Shown: in pieces, positions 1 through 9,333 of the stretch
How positions within the stretch are numbered: the first letter of the stretch is position 1
Layout of the letters: each line of letters opens with the position of its first letter
NCBI GenBank assembly: GCA_032718475.1
Contig: JAUCBJ010000039.1
Span: 1 to 45,526, forward strand
Direction of reading: 5' to 3'
Source of the DNA: Nemertoderma westbladi
Lineage: Eukaryota > Xenacoelomorpha > Nemertodermatida > Nemertodermatidae
Length of the DNA: 45,526 nucleotides
Position numbers and translations under genes: made by a program
The notes under the pieces: model-generated
What the model was told of the DNA's origin: nothing
Databases searched by the model: none
Seen by the model: only the letters and a program-made list of their open reading frames with translations

Positions 1-137
1 TCATCCTCTGTAAGTACAGTACAGTTCGTTTTGCAGTCATCCTCTGTAAGTACAGTTCGTTCTGCAGTCATCCTCTGTAACTGTGTAAGTACAGTTCGTT
101 ATGCAGTCATCCTCTGTAAGTACAGTTCGTTAAGCAG
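1..137. repeat. Tandem repeat, four units of 31-39 bp
   Basis: Four imperfect units start at 1, 37, 68 and 107. Each begins TCATCCTCTGTAA and ends CAG, with a shared core TAAGTACAGTTCGTT. Length differences come from small internal insertions (for example CTGTG near 81). The array starts at or before the window edge. It could be the U3 part of an LTR, because a poly(A)-signal-like AATAAA and a TGGTGCCG motif follow within 80 bp, but this is inference. Confidence 0.85.
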
Positions 138-555
138 TAACCCCACCCCCTCTATCTACTCCACAATAAACTTTCGTTTCCAGATTTGGTCCGGTGTTTG
201 GTGCCGGTCCCGACCTCCTAATTGGTAACAACTGCAACTCTCTGACTTCGAGTAAATCTGTGTTTCCCCACTCGTACAACGCTAGAGATACCCCGGCGAG
301 CATCATGGCTGGGGGACCGACCTTTGCTGTCTACGATATAGAGGTGTTTACCATTGCTTGTGGAGTGGGAGGCGGAGTAGCTGTGGGTCAGGATTCTGGG
401 TGAACCAAGACGGAAGGCCGGAACAGTTCGTAGTCGAGTTGGAACCAGTTGTGTACGAAGTTTATACAGCCTGCTCGATTTATCGTTGTGTTTTAATCTT
501 ACTTGGTACTATTGTAACAGTATATTTTTTAATTTTTTTAACTACCATACTGTAA
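138..555 (+). other. Unidentified segment, possibly LTR end plus primer-binding site
   Basis: The segment holds AATAAA near 166, then a CA dinucleotide and a TGGTGCCGGTCCCGACC stretch near 200. Such an order (poly(A) signal, LTR end, TGG-starting primer-binding site) is seen in LTR retroelements. No second LTR and no gag frame follow. Two short open stretches, 194-403 and 358-555, have no recognisable similarity; the second ends in a hydrophobic run. I cannot assign a function. Confidence 0.25.
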
Positions 556-1060
556 GAAATTGATTTAGCAGTGATTTAGGATTTTAAATAGTCTGGTAAA
601 TATGTATAGTTACATGTCTCGAGTTTTTTTATTTAATATACATTAATTAATATTATTAAATAATATTAATTAATATAACATTTAATATATACAGTAATAT
701 ATTATTTCACTTAGGAACATCATAGAAAACTAATCTGTTCATAATATGTCTGTAATAGTTCATTACATTACCATAATGTAATTTTTCCATTGTGCAATAC
801 TGTACATATTTAATAATAAATAATTTAAAGAATACTGTTGAAAACTTGAATTCAGCTTTAATTATTGTTTTAGTAGGACTCACGCAACACAATATCACCG
901 AAACGTTGCGTTGCGAAAATCAAAATCATCGGCACCGGACACGGTACCGGTAATGATGGGACTTCATTTCATGCTTAAAAAAATAAATTCTGGTATACCG
1001 TAATTTATTGATTTTTAGGCACCAAACCTGATGACTTAAAATCCTTTATATATATATAAC
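556..1060. other. AT-rich non-coding stretch with a 31-bp perfect palindrome
   Basis: The stretch is AT-rich with no supportable gene. At 643-673 a perfect inverted repeat has 15-bp arms (TTAATTAATATTATT and its complement) around a single A. Such AT palindromes often arise in AT-rich DNA and can extrude as cruciforms. No role is shown here. Confidence 0.7.
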
Positions 1061-1066
1061 CTTATA

Positions 1067-1168
1067 ACAGCTTTTTCGGTCGCAGCCCCAACCGTATGGA
1101 ATTCACTACCGGCAGATATCCGCACGGCGAAAACCCTGGATATTTTTAAATCAATCAAATCGGGATAG
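1067..1168 (+). pseudogene. 3' end of a LINE reverse transcriptase ORF (fragment)
   Basis: One plus-strand frame reads through the typical C-terminal signature of Jockey/CR1-like LINE ORF2 proteins: APTVWNSLPADIR, then TAKTLDIFK, and a TAG stop at 1166-1168. In complete elements this lies just after the RT and thumb region. Only about 33 codons remain. Upstream sequence is AT-rich and does not continue the frame convincingly, so this is a strongly 5'-truncated or eroded copy. It is unrelated to the two larger LINEs further on, whose C-termini differ. Confidence 0.75.
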
Positions 1169-1275
1169 GCCCGGGCCTTTATTAGCTAGTGAAGAATAAT
1201 AACGCGAAATAAGAATAAACAATATTAAAACTGCATAGTGGGCCTACTACTATTATACTAAGACTACTTTGATAA

Positions 1276-1299
1276 CCCCCCCCCCCCCCCCCCCCCCCC
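1276..1299. repeat. Poly-C run of 24 bases
   Basis: An uninterrupted run of 24 C residues. Similar runs occur at 33285-33311, 33579-33596, 35131-35148 and 36741-36756. The true length may be uncertain because homopolymers are error-prone in sequencing. Confidence 0.95.
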
Positions 1300-1787
1300 A
1301 GCCACAGACCCCACTACTAAATACTATAGCCAAACCTGTGGCCAAACCAGTCACTTTTTGGGAAAAAATAAAGTTTATCAAAACCCAACATATGATATAT
1401 ATTCTGAAAGCTCAGAGTCCGTAGAATTCAATGCGAGTATTGGCCGACCTTAAATATGATCTGTAAAAAAAATGGCAGTGATTTTTTATGTCCTTTTATT
1501 TGACTTTTTTTGACCTCCTTTTTTTACGAATTGTGCATAATGACTTTTGTTGTTCCTTTAATGACTTTTGTTGTCCTTTAATGACCTTTTATGTATGTAT
1601 TTCTTCAAACTGTCAGACTGATGATTTCAGGACTGTCAGACAGTTGATTTCAACATGCCTATGCCAAAACATTCAAAATTTGTTGATTTCTCCGAACCAT
1701 TATTTTAATAGGATAATTGGTTACAGGCGTGGGACACTTGTCCCCCTGTTGTAAGCTCCATGTAAATGTAATGAGAGCCTGGTTTCA
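1300..1787. other. Non-coding flank left of BEL-1
   Basis: I see no gene here. A short direct repeat occurs near 1530-1590 (TGACTTTTGTTGT-CCTTTAA twice). An open stretch at 1488-1754 has low-complexity Phe/Leu-rich translation and no family signature. Confidence 0.6.
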
Positions 1788-1792
1788 GGCGG
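1788..1792. repeat. BEL-1 target site duplication, left (GGCGG)
   Basis: GGCGG directly precedes the TG of the left LTR. It matches the five bases directly after the CA of the right LTR. Integrases of BEL/Pao elements typically leave 4-6 bp duplications, so this marks one integration event bounded by these LTRs. Confidence 0.95.
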
Positions 1793-2242
1793 TGTTCGCG
1801 CTTTTAGACCTTTAGCAGTTTAACCTGCCAATTTTAGGTGTCTTCTAGTTTCTAAATCGACTTTAGCCTATAACAAGTATTTGGTGCACATAAAGTTACA
1901 TTAGCCGAAGCCAGTCTATGCGCGACCATTCACCCACGGTTAAGGGAGACTGGATTCGGATGCTCTGACCTTATTGCGGTGTAGACTTACTGTATTGTTC
2001 GATTGCTCGTTACTATAATATCTCTGACAAATATTATTCACTTTCGGGAAATATTAACAGTTCCTTTAGGACGTGGCGCTCTAAGTATGTAAACAGAGTT
2101 ATGACTTACACTAAACACAACGGGATGGCTAATGATTTTCGTATAAAGCCAATTCTTTAGGAAATGCTTTGTTATCTGTCACACTCATGCACACTACCGC
2201 ACACTGCTGCACACTGATCTGCCGACCTTCACTAAATTTGAT

Positions 2243-2252
2243 CATATATAAG
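2243..2252 (-). promoter_or_regulatory. TATA-like box of the 3' LTR
   Basis: CTTATATATG on the coding strand, followed about 25-30 bases on by GGTCGGCAGATCAGTG, which could hold the start site. The same block is at 27714-27723 and 30990-30999; in the BEL-2 LTR the TATA is degraded. Position roughly mid-LTR fits a U3/R boundary. Confidence 0.5.
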
Positions 2253-2692
2253 GAGAATAGCAACTGACACATGTAGGGATTATGAAATAGCATTCAATTC
2301 ACTCCAAAACCACTATAATGTAAGTCGCAGTTGCTACAGGTAACTGGTCCCTCTTACCTTCAGTATATCAAGAAGATTGGGGTTTTATGATTATTTATCG
2401 ATATTCTCCAAATATAACAACATATCCATCAACTTATAACAATTAATAACCGACAGTAAACAGAAGTAAAATAATGCGGTGAAAGTTGGGTAGTACGTAA
2501 TGCATTGAGTTGACTGGACTGTACCGTGTTAACAGTTATACGTTCCTATAATCAAAGCCGTCTAATGTTTGGCTAAAGTCTGAAACTCAGAATAATTCCA
2601 AAGCCGATGTTCTGGGGCTCAGGAAAAGGTAAACAAAAACCGTCATGCATTGCGCGATTTCCCGTAGGCTTCTGTGCAAATAAAATGAAAAT

Positions 2693-2704
2693 CGCTCTGA
2701 TTGG
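2693..2704 (-). promoter_or_regulatory. CCAAT box in U3
   Basis: CCAATCAGAGCG on the coding strand is unchanged in all five LTR copies of the window: here, 28165-28176, 30513-30524, 37719-37730 and 38843-38854. The surrounding sequence varies much more. CCAATCA is the classical NF-Y type core. Conservation across diverged copies suggests function in LTR transcription. Confidence 0.6.
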
Positions 2705-2804
2705 TCGAGTGAGCCGAACAAAGAGAGTTAAGAAAGCTCCACATCGACATTAAATCAGCTGATAGATTTCGTCATCTGAATTACACTGTGTTAAGAGTAT
2801 TTGG

Positions 2805-2985
2805 CGTATTGCGGCATAAAATGGCTTGTTATGTCCGCTAAAGTACACATACAGAAAAAATGGCTTTTTATGTCCGCTAAAACACCTACACAGTACTTTG
2901 CGGGAAAAATGGCTTGTTATGTCCGCTAAAACAACTAAACAGTTCATTGCGGAGAAAAAATGACTGGTTATATCCGCAAAAGCCT
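2805..2985 (-). promoter_or_regulatory. U3 tandem repeats of the BEL LTR
   Basis: Four degenerate units carry GCGGACATAACAAGCCATTTTT on the coding strand. Each is usually closed by CCGCAA, so GCGG and CCGC can pair. The same units recur in the right LTR (about 28275-28457), the solo LTR (30285-30370, two units) and the BEL-2 LTR (about 38970-39050, diverged). Their place at the start of U3 suggests enhancer-like repeats; this is inferred, with no known factor site recognised. Confidence 0.6.
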
Positions 2986-2990
2986 TTACA

Positions 2991-3001
2991 CCGCTCCCAG
3001 G
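2991..3001 (-). promoter_or_regulatory. Polypurine tract
   Basis: On the coding strand the bases just before the 3' LTR read CCTGGGAGCGG, purine-rich and directly abutting TGTAAA. BEL-2 has the same bases at 39172-39182. A tract at this place primes plus-strand DNA synthesis in LTR retroelements. It is short and interrupted, so moderate confidence. Confidence 0.5.
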
Positions 3002-3068
3002 AAATGGGATTTAATTCTATAAATTATAAAAAATCACAGTTTCTAAAATATAAAAATACTCTAAACAG

Positions 3069-4622
3069 TTAGTCTTTCTTGCGCGGACGGCGTTTACGCA
3101 GTTTTTTGAGGCTAGCAAGAGTCCTTTTCTCTTTGGGGCGAGCCACTTTACTAGGAGGGCTATAACTCCTGGGTGAAGGGTGCAATACAATTGCATCGGA
3201 AGGTTTAGGATTACGGTCGGTGTATCCGCCGGTCGAGGTACCCGGTTGATCGATATCAACCTCAATGGAGCGAGGTCGAATGGCCTTTAGAGCGCATTTC
3301 AGGACAGCAGCTCTTACTGGTCCCTGACGAGTCGTCTGAACGAGAGTGGTGGGTGGACCATGGGCAGTGAGAAACTTCCTCGGTTTAATGGTTCTTTCCA
3401 ACTCGCGTTTTCGGGCTCTATCGGAATCGATATGCTTCTCCTCGAGCTGATTTTCCTCCGCTTATCGTTGGAAGCATTCGTCCAAAACTCTTGCAGAGAG
3501 TAGGGTCGTCCAAGTTCGATATCTTCTTAGAGATTCTGGATTTCCCGATCGAACTGAGATAAAGCTAATTCGTTTACCGCTTGGACTTGCGGCTGCAATT
3601 TACGTTTCTCCAAACAATCGTAGGTTCCTTTTCCGATCTTTTGTCGAATAGTGTCTAACGCGTTTTGTTAAACTCTCTCCTCCACCTCGGTGACAGGTTG
3701 TATCGGGGTTAGATCGGGACGATTATACGGGTTGAACGGCGATATTAGGTGTCCGCATCCCAATCCGGCTAGGTAAGATGGGCGAATATCTAGGGAGCCC
3801 ACAACCGGAGTGCCACCGACTAATTGTTCGGGTAACACTAGATCTTTGAACAGTGAGTACAGTTCGGGAGGATCCGTGATACTATTAGGATCAAGAGTCT
3901 GAGGTCTCACTAGGGAGTGAGGAGGCCTGACCAAGTATTCCGGAACTCTGATCATAGGTTTATTTAAGGATCGTTTGAGTCGAGCGAGCGTAGATGATAC
4001 ATCGAACAAGTTTCGCTCGAAACTCCCGTAAATATAGCGAGTAAAACTGTGTTTAGAGCAACGTCTCCGCGGATGTTTATGTCTTTCCGTTTGTTGGTTG
4101 GGTCTTGGGCATTCATCGCAATAATACCAAAGACGCACGTCTTGTAGGGGAAATGCGGGTGATCTTTCTTCAGTTTTACAATGTTTCTCTCAAGAATTCC
4201 AAATATACGTTGGAGTCACCGCGTTTATCCGGATCTTTAAAGTATTCTCTTTCGAGTCGATTTCGAATAGAATTTTCACATTCGATTCTCAGTTTATTGT
4301 TCTGACTCTGCTGGGTATGATATTTAAATAGGACTATTTCCCTTTCGGTGTCGACATCGCGCGTATCGTGTAAATCCATAGGATGACCAGTAGTTAAGAA
4401 GTCCATATGCGTACCATTACGATGCGTATAGCGAGCAGTGAATTTTCGATAGTCCAATTCACGAGTGAGTTGCTCCTGGGACATTGGCAGTTCGATATAA
4501 CGACCATCGTCCTTCGTAGCAGTTGGACTAGCGTCGCAGCGTATTAAGCTATCAACAAACGCTTGCAACGGTAGAGTATATCGCTCCCTGATACCAAGAT
4601 CATCTTCTATCAACTCAGTCAT
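3069..4622 (-). pseudogene. BEL-1 accessory ORF (env position), broken
   Basis: The reading starts at ATG 4622 and ends at TAA 3069-3071, directly before the 3' LTR. The N-terminal part (4622-4176, about 148 codons) closely matches the BEL-2 ORF for its first 130 residues (begins MTELIEDDLGIRERY). The C-terminal 110 residues (from about 3401) also match and end in a basic tail KKLRKRRPRKKD, a likely nuclear or nucleic-acid-binding signal. The middle (about 3420-4255) is unlike BEL-2: it has a CDEC...CSKH cluster that could bind zinc, then a Leu/Pro-rich part without known fold. Frame changes near 4150 and again after 3668, plus stops, break it. There is no signal peptide or membrane segment, so it is not a recognisable envelope. 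Function unknown. Confidence 0.75.
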
Positions 4623-4742
4623 AGCTGCTATATGAGTTTATCAATATTATAATTAGTTATAATTAGGCTAGCGGGCGTTGCTGCCTACCCATCACGGCCC
4701 CCGGACAGCGCAAGATCCTCAGCGCTGATGTACTTTTTTTCT

Positions 4743-4784
4743 GCAGTAGTCGGACTACTGCTGTACCACAGTAGGCCTGTGGTA
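4743..4784 (+). other. Two adjacent hairpins at the LINE-1 5' end
   Basis: GCAGTAGTC-G-GACTACTGC (4743-4761) is a perfect inverted repeat. It is followed by TACCACA...TGTGGTA (4764-4770 with 4778-4784). Both lie about 10 bases from the 5' end of the element and 55 bases before ORF1. They could structure the 5' untranslated RNA. Confidence 0.6.
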
Positions 4785-4838
4785 GGACTTTCAGACTATC
4801 TGTAAGCCGTGCAGTACTACTGTACTATTGTATTAGTA

Positions 4839-5663
4839 ATGGCTAATAGAGCCAAATATTCAACCTTAGATGAAGCGCGACGATTGAGTAATGCTGGTGT
4901 CAACAAGCTGACCAATTCAGAGCTCAAAAATCTTCTCGCTATGTACCGTGACGACAACATCTCACGACTCAATGAGAGTGCTACCGGTACCGTCAGCTTG
5001 TCTCAAGCAAACAATATCGGTTCCCCGAGTAATGCTGACATTCTGAAGGAGATATCTCTACTTCGGAAAGAAGTTCAAGAAAGTTTGAAACTAAAGGAGC
5101 AGGTCGCCGAGTTGTCTACTAAATTAGATTCAGCGATGCAGATAATCCAGTACCAACAAGGTTTCATGGAATCCATTGATACGCAACGCTGGGAAAAAAA
5201 CCTAATAATCACGGGTGTTACGGAAGGCTCCACTCCCGATCATGATTCAGACCAAGTTAAGCAAATTATGAATGTTCTAGAGCTGGACAATGACCAGCCG
5301 AATTGGGAGATAAAGCGATTAGGAAGGATGGCGGTGGATACACAAGCTCAACGAGGTAGACCGAGACCAATACTTCTTATAGTGCAGGATAAAAGAGCTA
5401 GAGATCTCATACTGGGAAAGGCGCGGAAATTGAAGGAAGCATCAGATCCGTTTAACAAGGTGTACATAAAGAAAGATGTTCATCCACACATCCGGAAAGA
5501 AATGGCCAGATTGCGCAGCGTAAACGGGAGGAAGAAACTTATCCAGGTAATCAGGGATGTAAAATCTTGTTGAATTACCACGAGCGAACTCTTATTCGCG
5601 ATAGTATAGTAATTGACCGCTTCAATCGATTTAGCGGAACACGGAGCACAATTATACTGTTCT
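4839..5663 (+). pseudogene. LINE-1 ORF1 (nucleic-acid-binding protein), frameshifted
   Basis: ATG at 4839 starts a protein with a central coiled coil (about residues 60-110, LRKEVQESLKLKEQVAEL) and then an RRM-like/C-terminal domain typical of LINE ORF1 (WEKNLIITGV, later IKRLG and RPRPILLIV). The first frame stops at TGA 5571-5573. The expected C-terminal segment (LLNYHERTLIRD) continues in another frame to TAA at 5661-5663, so a frameshift lies near 5540. ORF1 proteins coat the LINE RNA as a ribonucleoprotein. The break makes it inactive. Confidence 0.8.
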
Positions 5664-6810
5664 AAAACTGTGCTCGTGGAATGCGTGCGGGGTTAAAGAT
5701 AAACTTCTATCACCCCATCTCATAGAATATTTTTGCGAATTTGACTTAGTTTTTGTATCTGAATTAAAGACTGTAGGATCTATTTTTTTACCGGGGTTTA
5801 AATGTGTAGGAAAATATTTGGTAAAATCTAATCGGGGAGGAGTAGGGCTATTTGTGAAACATTTCCTTATGAATCAGATTCGCAAGATCGAATTAGGTAA
5901 CGATGGAGAGACAGAGTGTATCTGGATTGAATTCAAATGTTTGCAAGGGGTTCGTTTGGGGGGGTATTATATTCCGCCTAGTAGTTCGCCGTACTTTAAT
6001 TCGATCCAATTTGCAAACTTACACGCAAAGTTATCAGGAACGGAGTCTGCAATTGTATTTGGTGACCTAAACTCTAGGGTTGGAAATATAAATGGGAACG
6101 GTACTTGTGACTACTCGGTAAATACTCACGGTGAACGGCTCGCAGAGATTTGTTCAGCCACTGATACACTTGTTTTAAACCACCTACGGCTAGGAGATCG
6201 GGAATTAGGGGGTGGGCTATCATATAAACAGGGATCTCGATGGATTTCTGAAGTTGATTTAGCACTGGGAAAAGGTAATATAATACAGGACGTGAAAACT
6301 CTGGAACATAATCAGTCCATTGGACATTCCGATCACGCGTCACTTGAGTTGGTTCTTGTTGCCAACTTAACTCAAAGCGACCATAAACTTCTTTATCGCG
6401 CGTCCTTACTGGGTACCACTGACCACGAGGTACGTCCAAGCCGGATGACTACAGTGATAAGCAGTAAACGCCACACAACAGTAGACTGTGAGCAATTCAA
6501 AAGATTAATGGGTAGAATACAACCACCAAATATTGAATTAGTGATGCTCATGCAGGATGGTATCGACACACTTGTCAACGAGTTTAATGGAATAGTCTCA
6601 CAATCAGCGCAAGAGTGCAATCAGAAGCGACCAACCAACCGGTGTTCAAACAATTCGACAGATTATTCAAGGTGGAAACGCCTACTTTCTAATAATGATT
6701 CAAAGCAAATCTGGAAGGCTATCAACTGGAAAGGGCAATTAGATCATAACGAACAAAGTAACGAGAGACCGACGAAGAACAATTTATGTCCCATTTCGAA
6801 ACTCTTTTAA
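5635..6810 (+). pseudogene. LINE-1 ORF2, endonuclease part
   Basis: The frame opens after a TAG at 5632-5634. It shows an apurinic-type endonuclease: CSWNACGVK (Asn), VSELK (Glu), GDLNSRVG (Asp and Asn) and GHSDHASL (Asp-His) in the right order. This enzyme nicks target DNA to prime reverse transcription. No ATG precedes the first motif, so translation probably began upstream or by reinitiation. The frame shifts near 6770 and the RT continues in another frame from about 6786. Confidence 0.85.
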
Positions 6811-8627
6811 ACACGAATAACGAGGAGTACTTACTGCGAGACGAAGATGCGTCAGGAAATCGAGCTGACTATCCGGATTCTCCCCACGTACCCGTCTTAG
6901 ATGATAACTTCACCGAGAAAGAATTCGCAGAAACCCTGGCTGATCTAAATATCAATAAATCATTTCTAGGGACGAGTGTGGGTCTAATATGCAGATTACC
7001 CGGGTGTTGGCTAATTTTTCTGCTGTCAATATTTAACGCGGTATTTAATAACTCAGGCTGGTGTCTGCTCTCCTGGTGCTATAGTAAACTTTTGGTATTA
7101 TATAAGTCTGGCGGCAGATTGTGTTGTGGTAATTATCGGGGGATAAGCATCCTGGATACTCTGGCGAAGATCTATGACTGTATGATAAACTCTCGTCTCG
7201 TACGTTGGGTGAGTTTCGATAAGTGTCAAGCGGGCGGACAGAAATTTAGGGGTTGCATCGAACAAATTGTGACTTTACGCTTATTGATAAATCATGCGGT
7301 TAATAAAAAAATTAAATTATATGTAATGTTCATAGATTTCAGTAAAGCAGTTTATAAAAGTACAAAGTGTCTGTTAGAAGATGCCGTTATTATTTTTAAT
7401 CTGGGACTAAGGCAGGGTGCTCCCACTAGCCTAACACTATTTTGTTTATATTTGAACGAGTTTGTGCATAGATTACGATTAGCATATCATATCGACGGTT
7501 TTCTAGGCGCATTACAAATTTTACTCCTAATGGATGACTCAGTCATATTATCGACTTCACGTAAATCATGCGAAGAAAAATTCAAAATATTAGTAGATTA
7601 CTGTACAGACTATGGAATGATAATCAATCAGAAAAAAACAAAATTTTTTATAATAAACGGTAGTACCGATGATTCTAATACTATTATTTATAATGGTATT
7701 AGTGTGTTGAGCTGCAACGAGTACATTTATTTGGGCTCGCCATTTACGCAGGATGGCCAGATAAAATCTGTCTTAAAAATACAGTCTAAGCGGTGTCATG
7801 AATCAATTAATAAATTTATAATTTTCTGTGATGCTAACCAAGCTATGCCCTTCTTCTTAAAGTATCGTGTTTTTGAGTCTTGCTTATCAGCATCTATTTT
7901 CTACGGCTGTGAATCATGGTTCTCCGGCGACATTAAAGCAATTGAAAAAGTGTACTTTAAGGCACTTAAAGCATTACTTGGGGTACGAGAAAGTACACCA
8001 AACGACTTGTGCACTTTAGAGCTCGGAGCGAAACCTCCACAAGCGAGAGTTATAGAAGCACAAAAAAAGTTCGTTACGAAATTCGAGGCTATCACGGATG
8101 AACATTTACCAATCAAGCAGGCTCTAAAAATTTGTGAAAGTGATGGATGTAATGGCTGCCAGACCCTGAAAGCATCAGTTTCAATTAATCTAGGTGTGTT
8201 GTTAGAATCGGTTAAGGTGCGGGTTCGAAATAAGCCAATAACAGCGACTAAATTTAATACTTACTCTACAACCTTAAACCCATCTCTCGAGGTGCACGCG
8301 GTCTACCGAAATCAAAAATCCACCGTAATAGCTGACTACAAACGCCTAGCGTTAACGCGCCTTCGATTGATATCTCACAACCTTAGGATTGAGAGGGGAA
8401 GGTGGAGCCGGACCCCATCGTGCGAGCGGGTATGCAGTTGCGATGGAGTCTCTGTTCAAACAGAAGAACATGTTATGCTTAGATGCAAAATGACTAAGAC
8501 ACTACGGCTTAATTATAATTTTCAGTCTTATATAACTTTCTCAGATCTCATGTCGGTTGAAAATACATTAAAGCTCTGTAATTATATTAGCGAGGCACTC
8601 GAGCTAGCAACAATGGATAAAAATTAA
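6786..8627 (+). pseudogene. LINE-1 ORF2, reverse transcriptase part with internal deletion
   Basis: The frame of 613 codons carries RT motifs: NYRGISILDTLAKIYD (fingers), MFIDFSKA (motif A with Asp), GLRQGAPTS (motif B), LLMDDSVILS (motif C) and YLGSPFTQDG. The catalytic box reads xMDD rather than the usual xADD. Only about 30 residues separate motifs A and B, against roughly 60 or more in LINE RTs, so the palm is internally deleted. The C-terminus has LTRLRLISHNLRIERGRW and a CxC...H...C cluster (CSCDG, EEHVMLRC), as in several LINE clades. Clade not certain. Confidence 0.85.
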
Positions 8628-9010
8628 TATATGAACTGAAACACAGAATACTATTACTGGGAAAAATTAGAACTCTTATACGGGGAAAAAAATGATTTTA
8701 TATTATTGGGGGATTATTATTATATAATTAAATTACATAAGTGAATTTTGTGCTTACCAATAGGAGTTGTGCATTAGAGATTATTTAAGTATTATAAAAT
8801 ACATATTCTATTACGTACATCAATAACTGAAATGAAAAATTATTTTACTGAAGGTATTTAACTTTGGACATACTGATATCTATAGAGTAACTTGTGCAGA
8901 AATTTTGATAATTCAGGTATAAATTGTTTATATTATTATTTAGTACCAATGTTAAAGTTTTGTGCTCCATTATTCATTATGTCAATAAACATATATATAT
9001 ATATATATAC
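8628..9010 (+). other. LINE-1 3' UTR and (AT)n tail
   Basis: AT-rich sequence after the ORF2 stop TAA, ending in an (AT)n run at about 8989-9009. A simple-repeat tail replaces poly(A) in several LINE clades. No gene is seen here. Confidence 0.75.
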
Positions 9011-9333
9011 TGTCGCCGCTGTGCCTATCGCCAACATAGTAGCTGCACAACGACAACAACAACCTGCGCGAGTCACTCCACTGTCCGTCCCAAGGGCTTA
9101 GATTTACTTCAGGTTCTTACTGCAGAGGTAGAGCTACTTTCACAACTGCGACTCGCTACTGTAAACACACTTTAGTAGTAACATTCACCTATAAACGCAC
9201 AAATTCCACACAACTGTCACAAACCGCACACATTCGGGCCATTTGTCCGTTAGTCAAGTGCCTTCCAGAATGCCACGTTATTATCAGAACCAACGAAACA
9301 TTTTCCAGAACCGGTGTAAACACTCCTGGTGTA

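Larger units (their letters stand above)
1793..2990 (-). repeat. BEL-1 3' LTR
   Basis: This is a 1198-bp LTR, TG...CA. By eye it differs from the partner LTR at 27264-28462 by about 14 substitutions and one single-base gap, so the element is fairly young. Read on the coding strand it starts (U3) at 2990. U3 holds four copies of a roughly 50-bp tandem repeat (about 2805-2985), then a CCAAT box at 2693-2704 and a TATA-like box at 2243-2252. It abuts the purine-rich tract at 2991-3001. Confidence 0.95.
4734..9010 (+). mobile_element. LINE-1: decayed non-LTR retrotransposon nested in BEL-1
   Basis: The insertion separates GATGTAC (4727-4733) from TGTCGCC (9011), which are nearly joined at the uninterrupted BEL-2 site near 40808. 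It holds ORF1, an endonuclease-RT ORF2 and an (AT)n tail. At most a 3-bp target duplication (TAC) is seen. Near full length, it carries frameshifts and an internal RT deletion. The name LINE-1 here is only a window label, not the mammalian L1 family. Confidence 0.9.

Noticed and set aside
1488-1754. Small ORF left of BEL-1
   Set aside because: Low-complexity Phe/Leu-rich translation over AT-rich DNA, no similarity and no second copy in the window.
3069-4622. Envelope glycoprotein
   Set aside because: Position fits, but there is no signal peptide, no membrane segment and no fusion-protein pattern in either copy.
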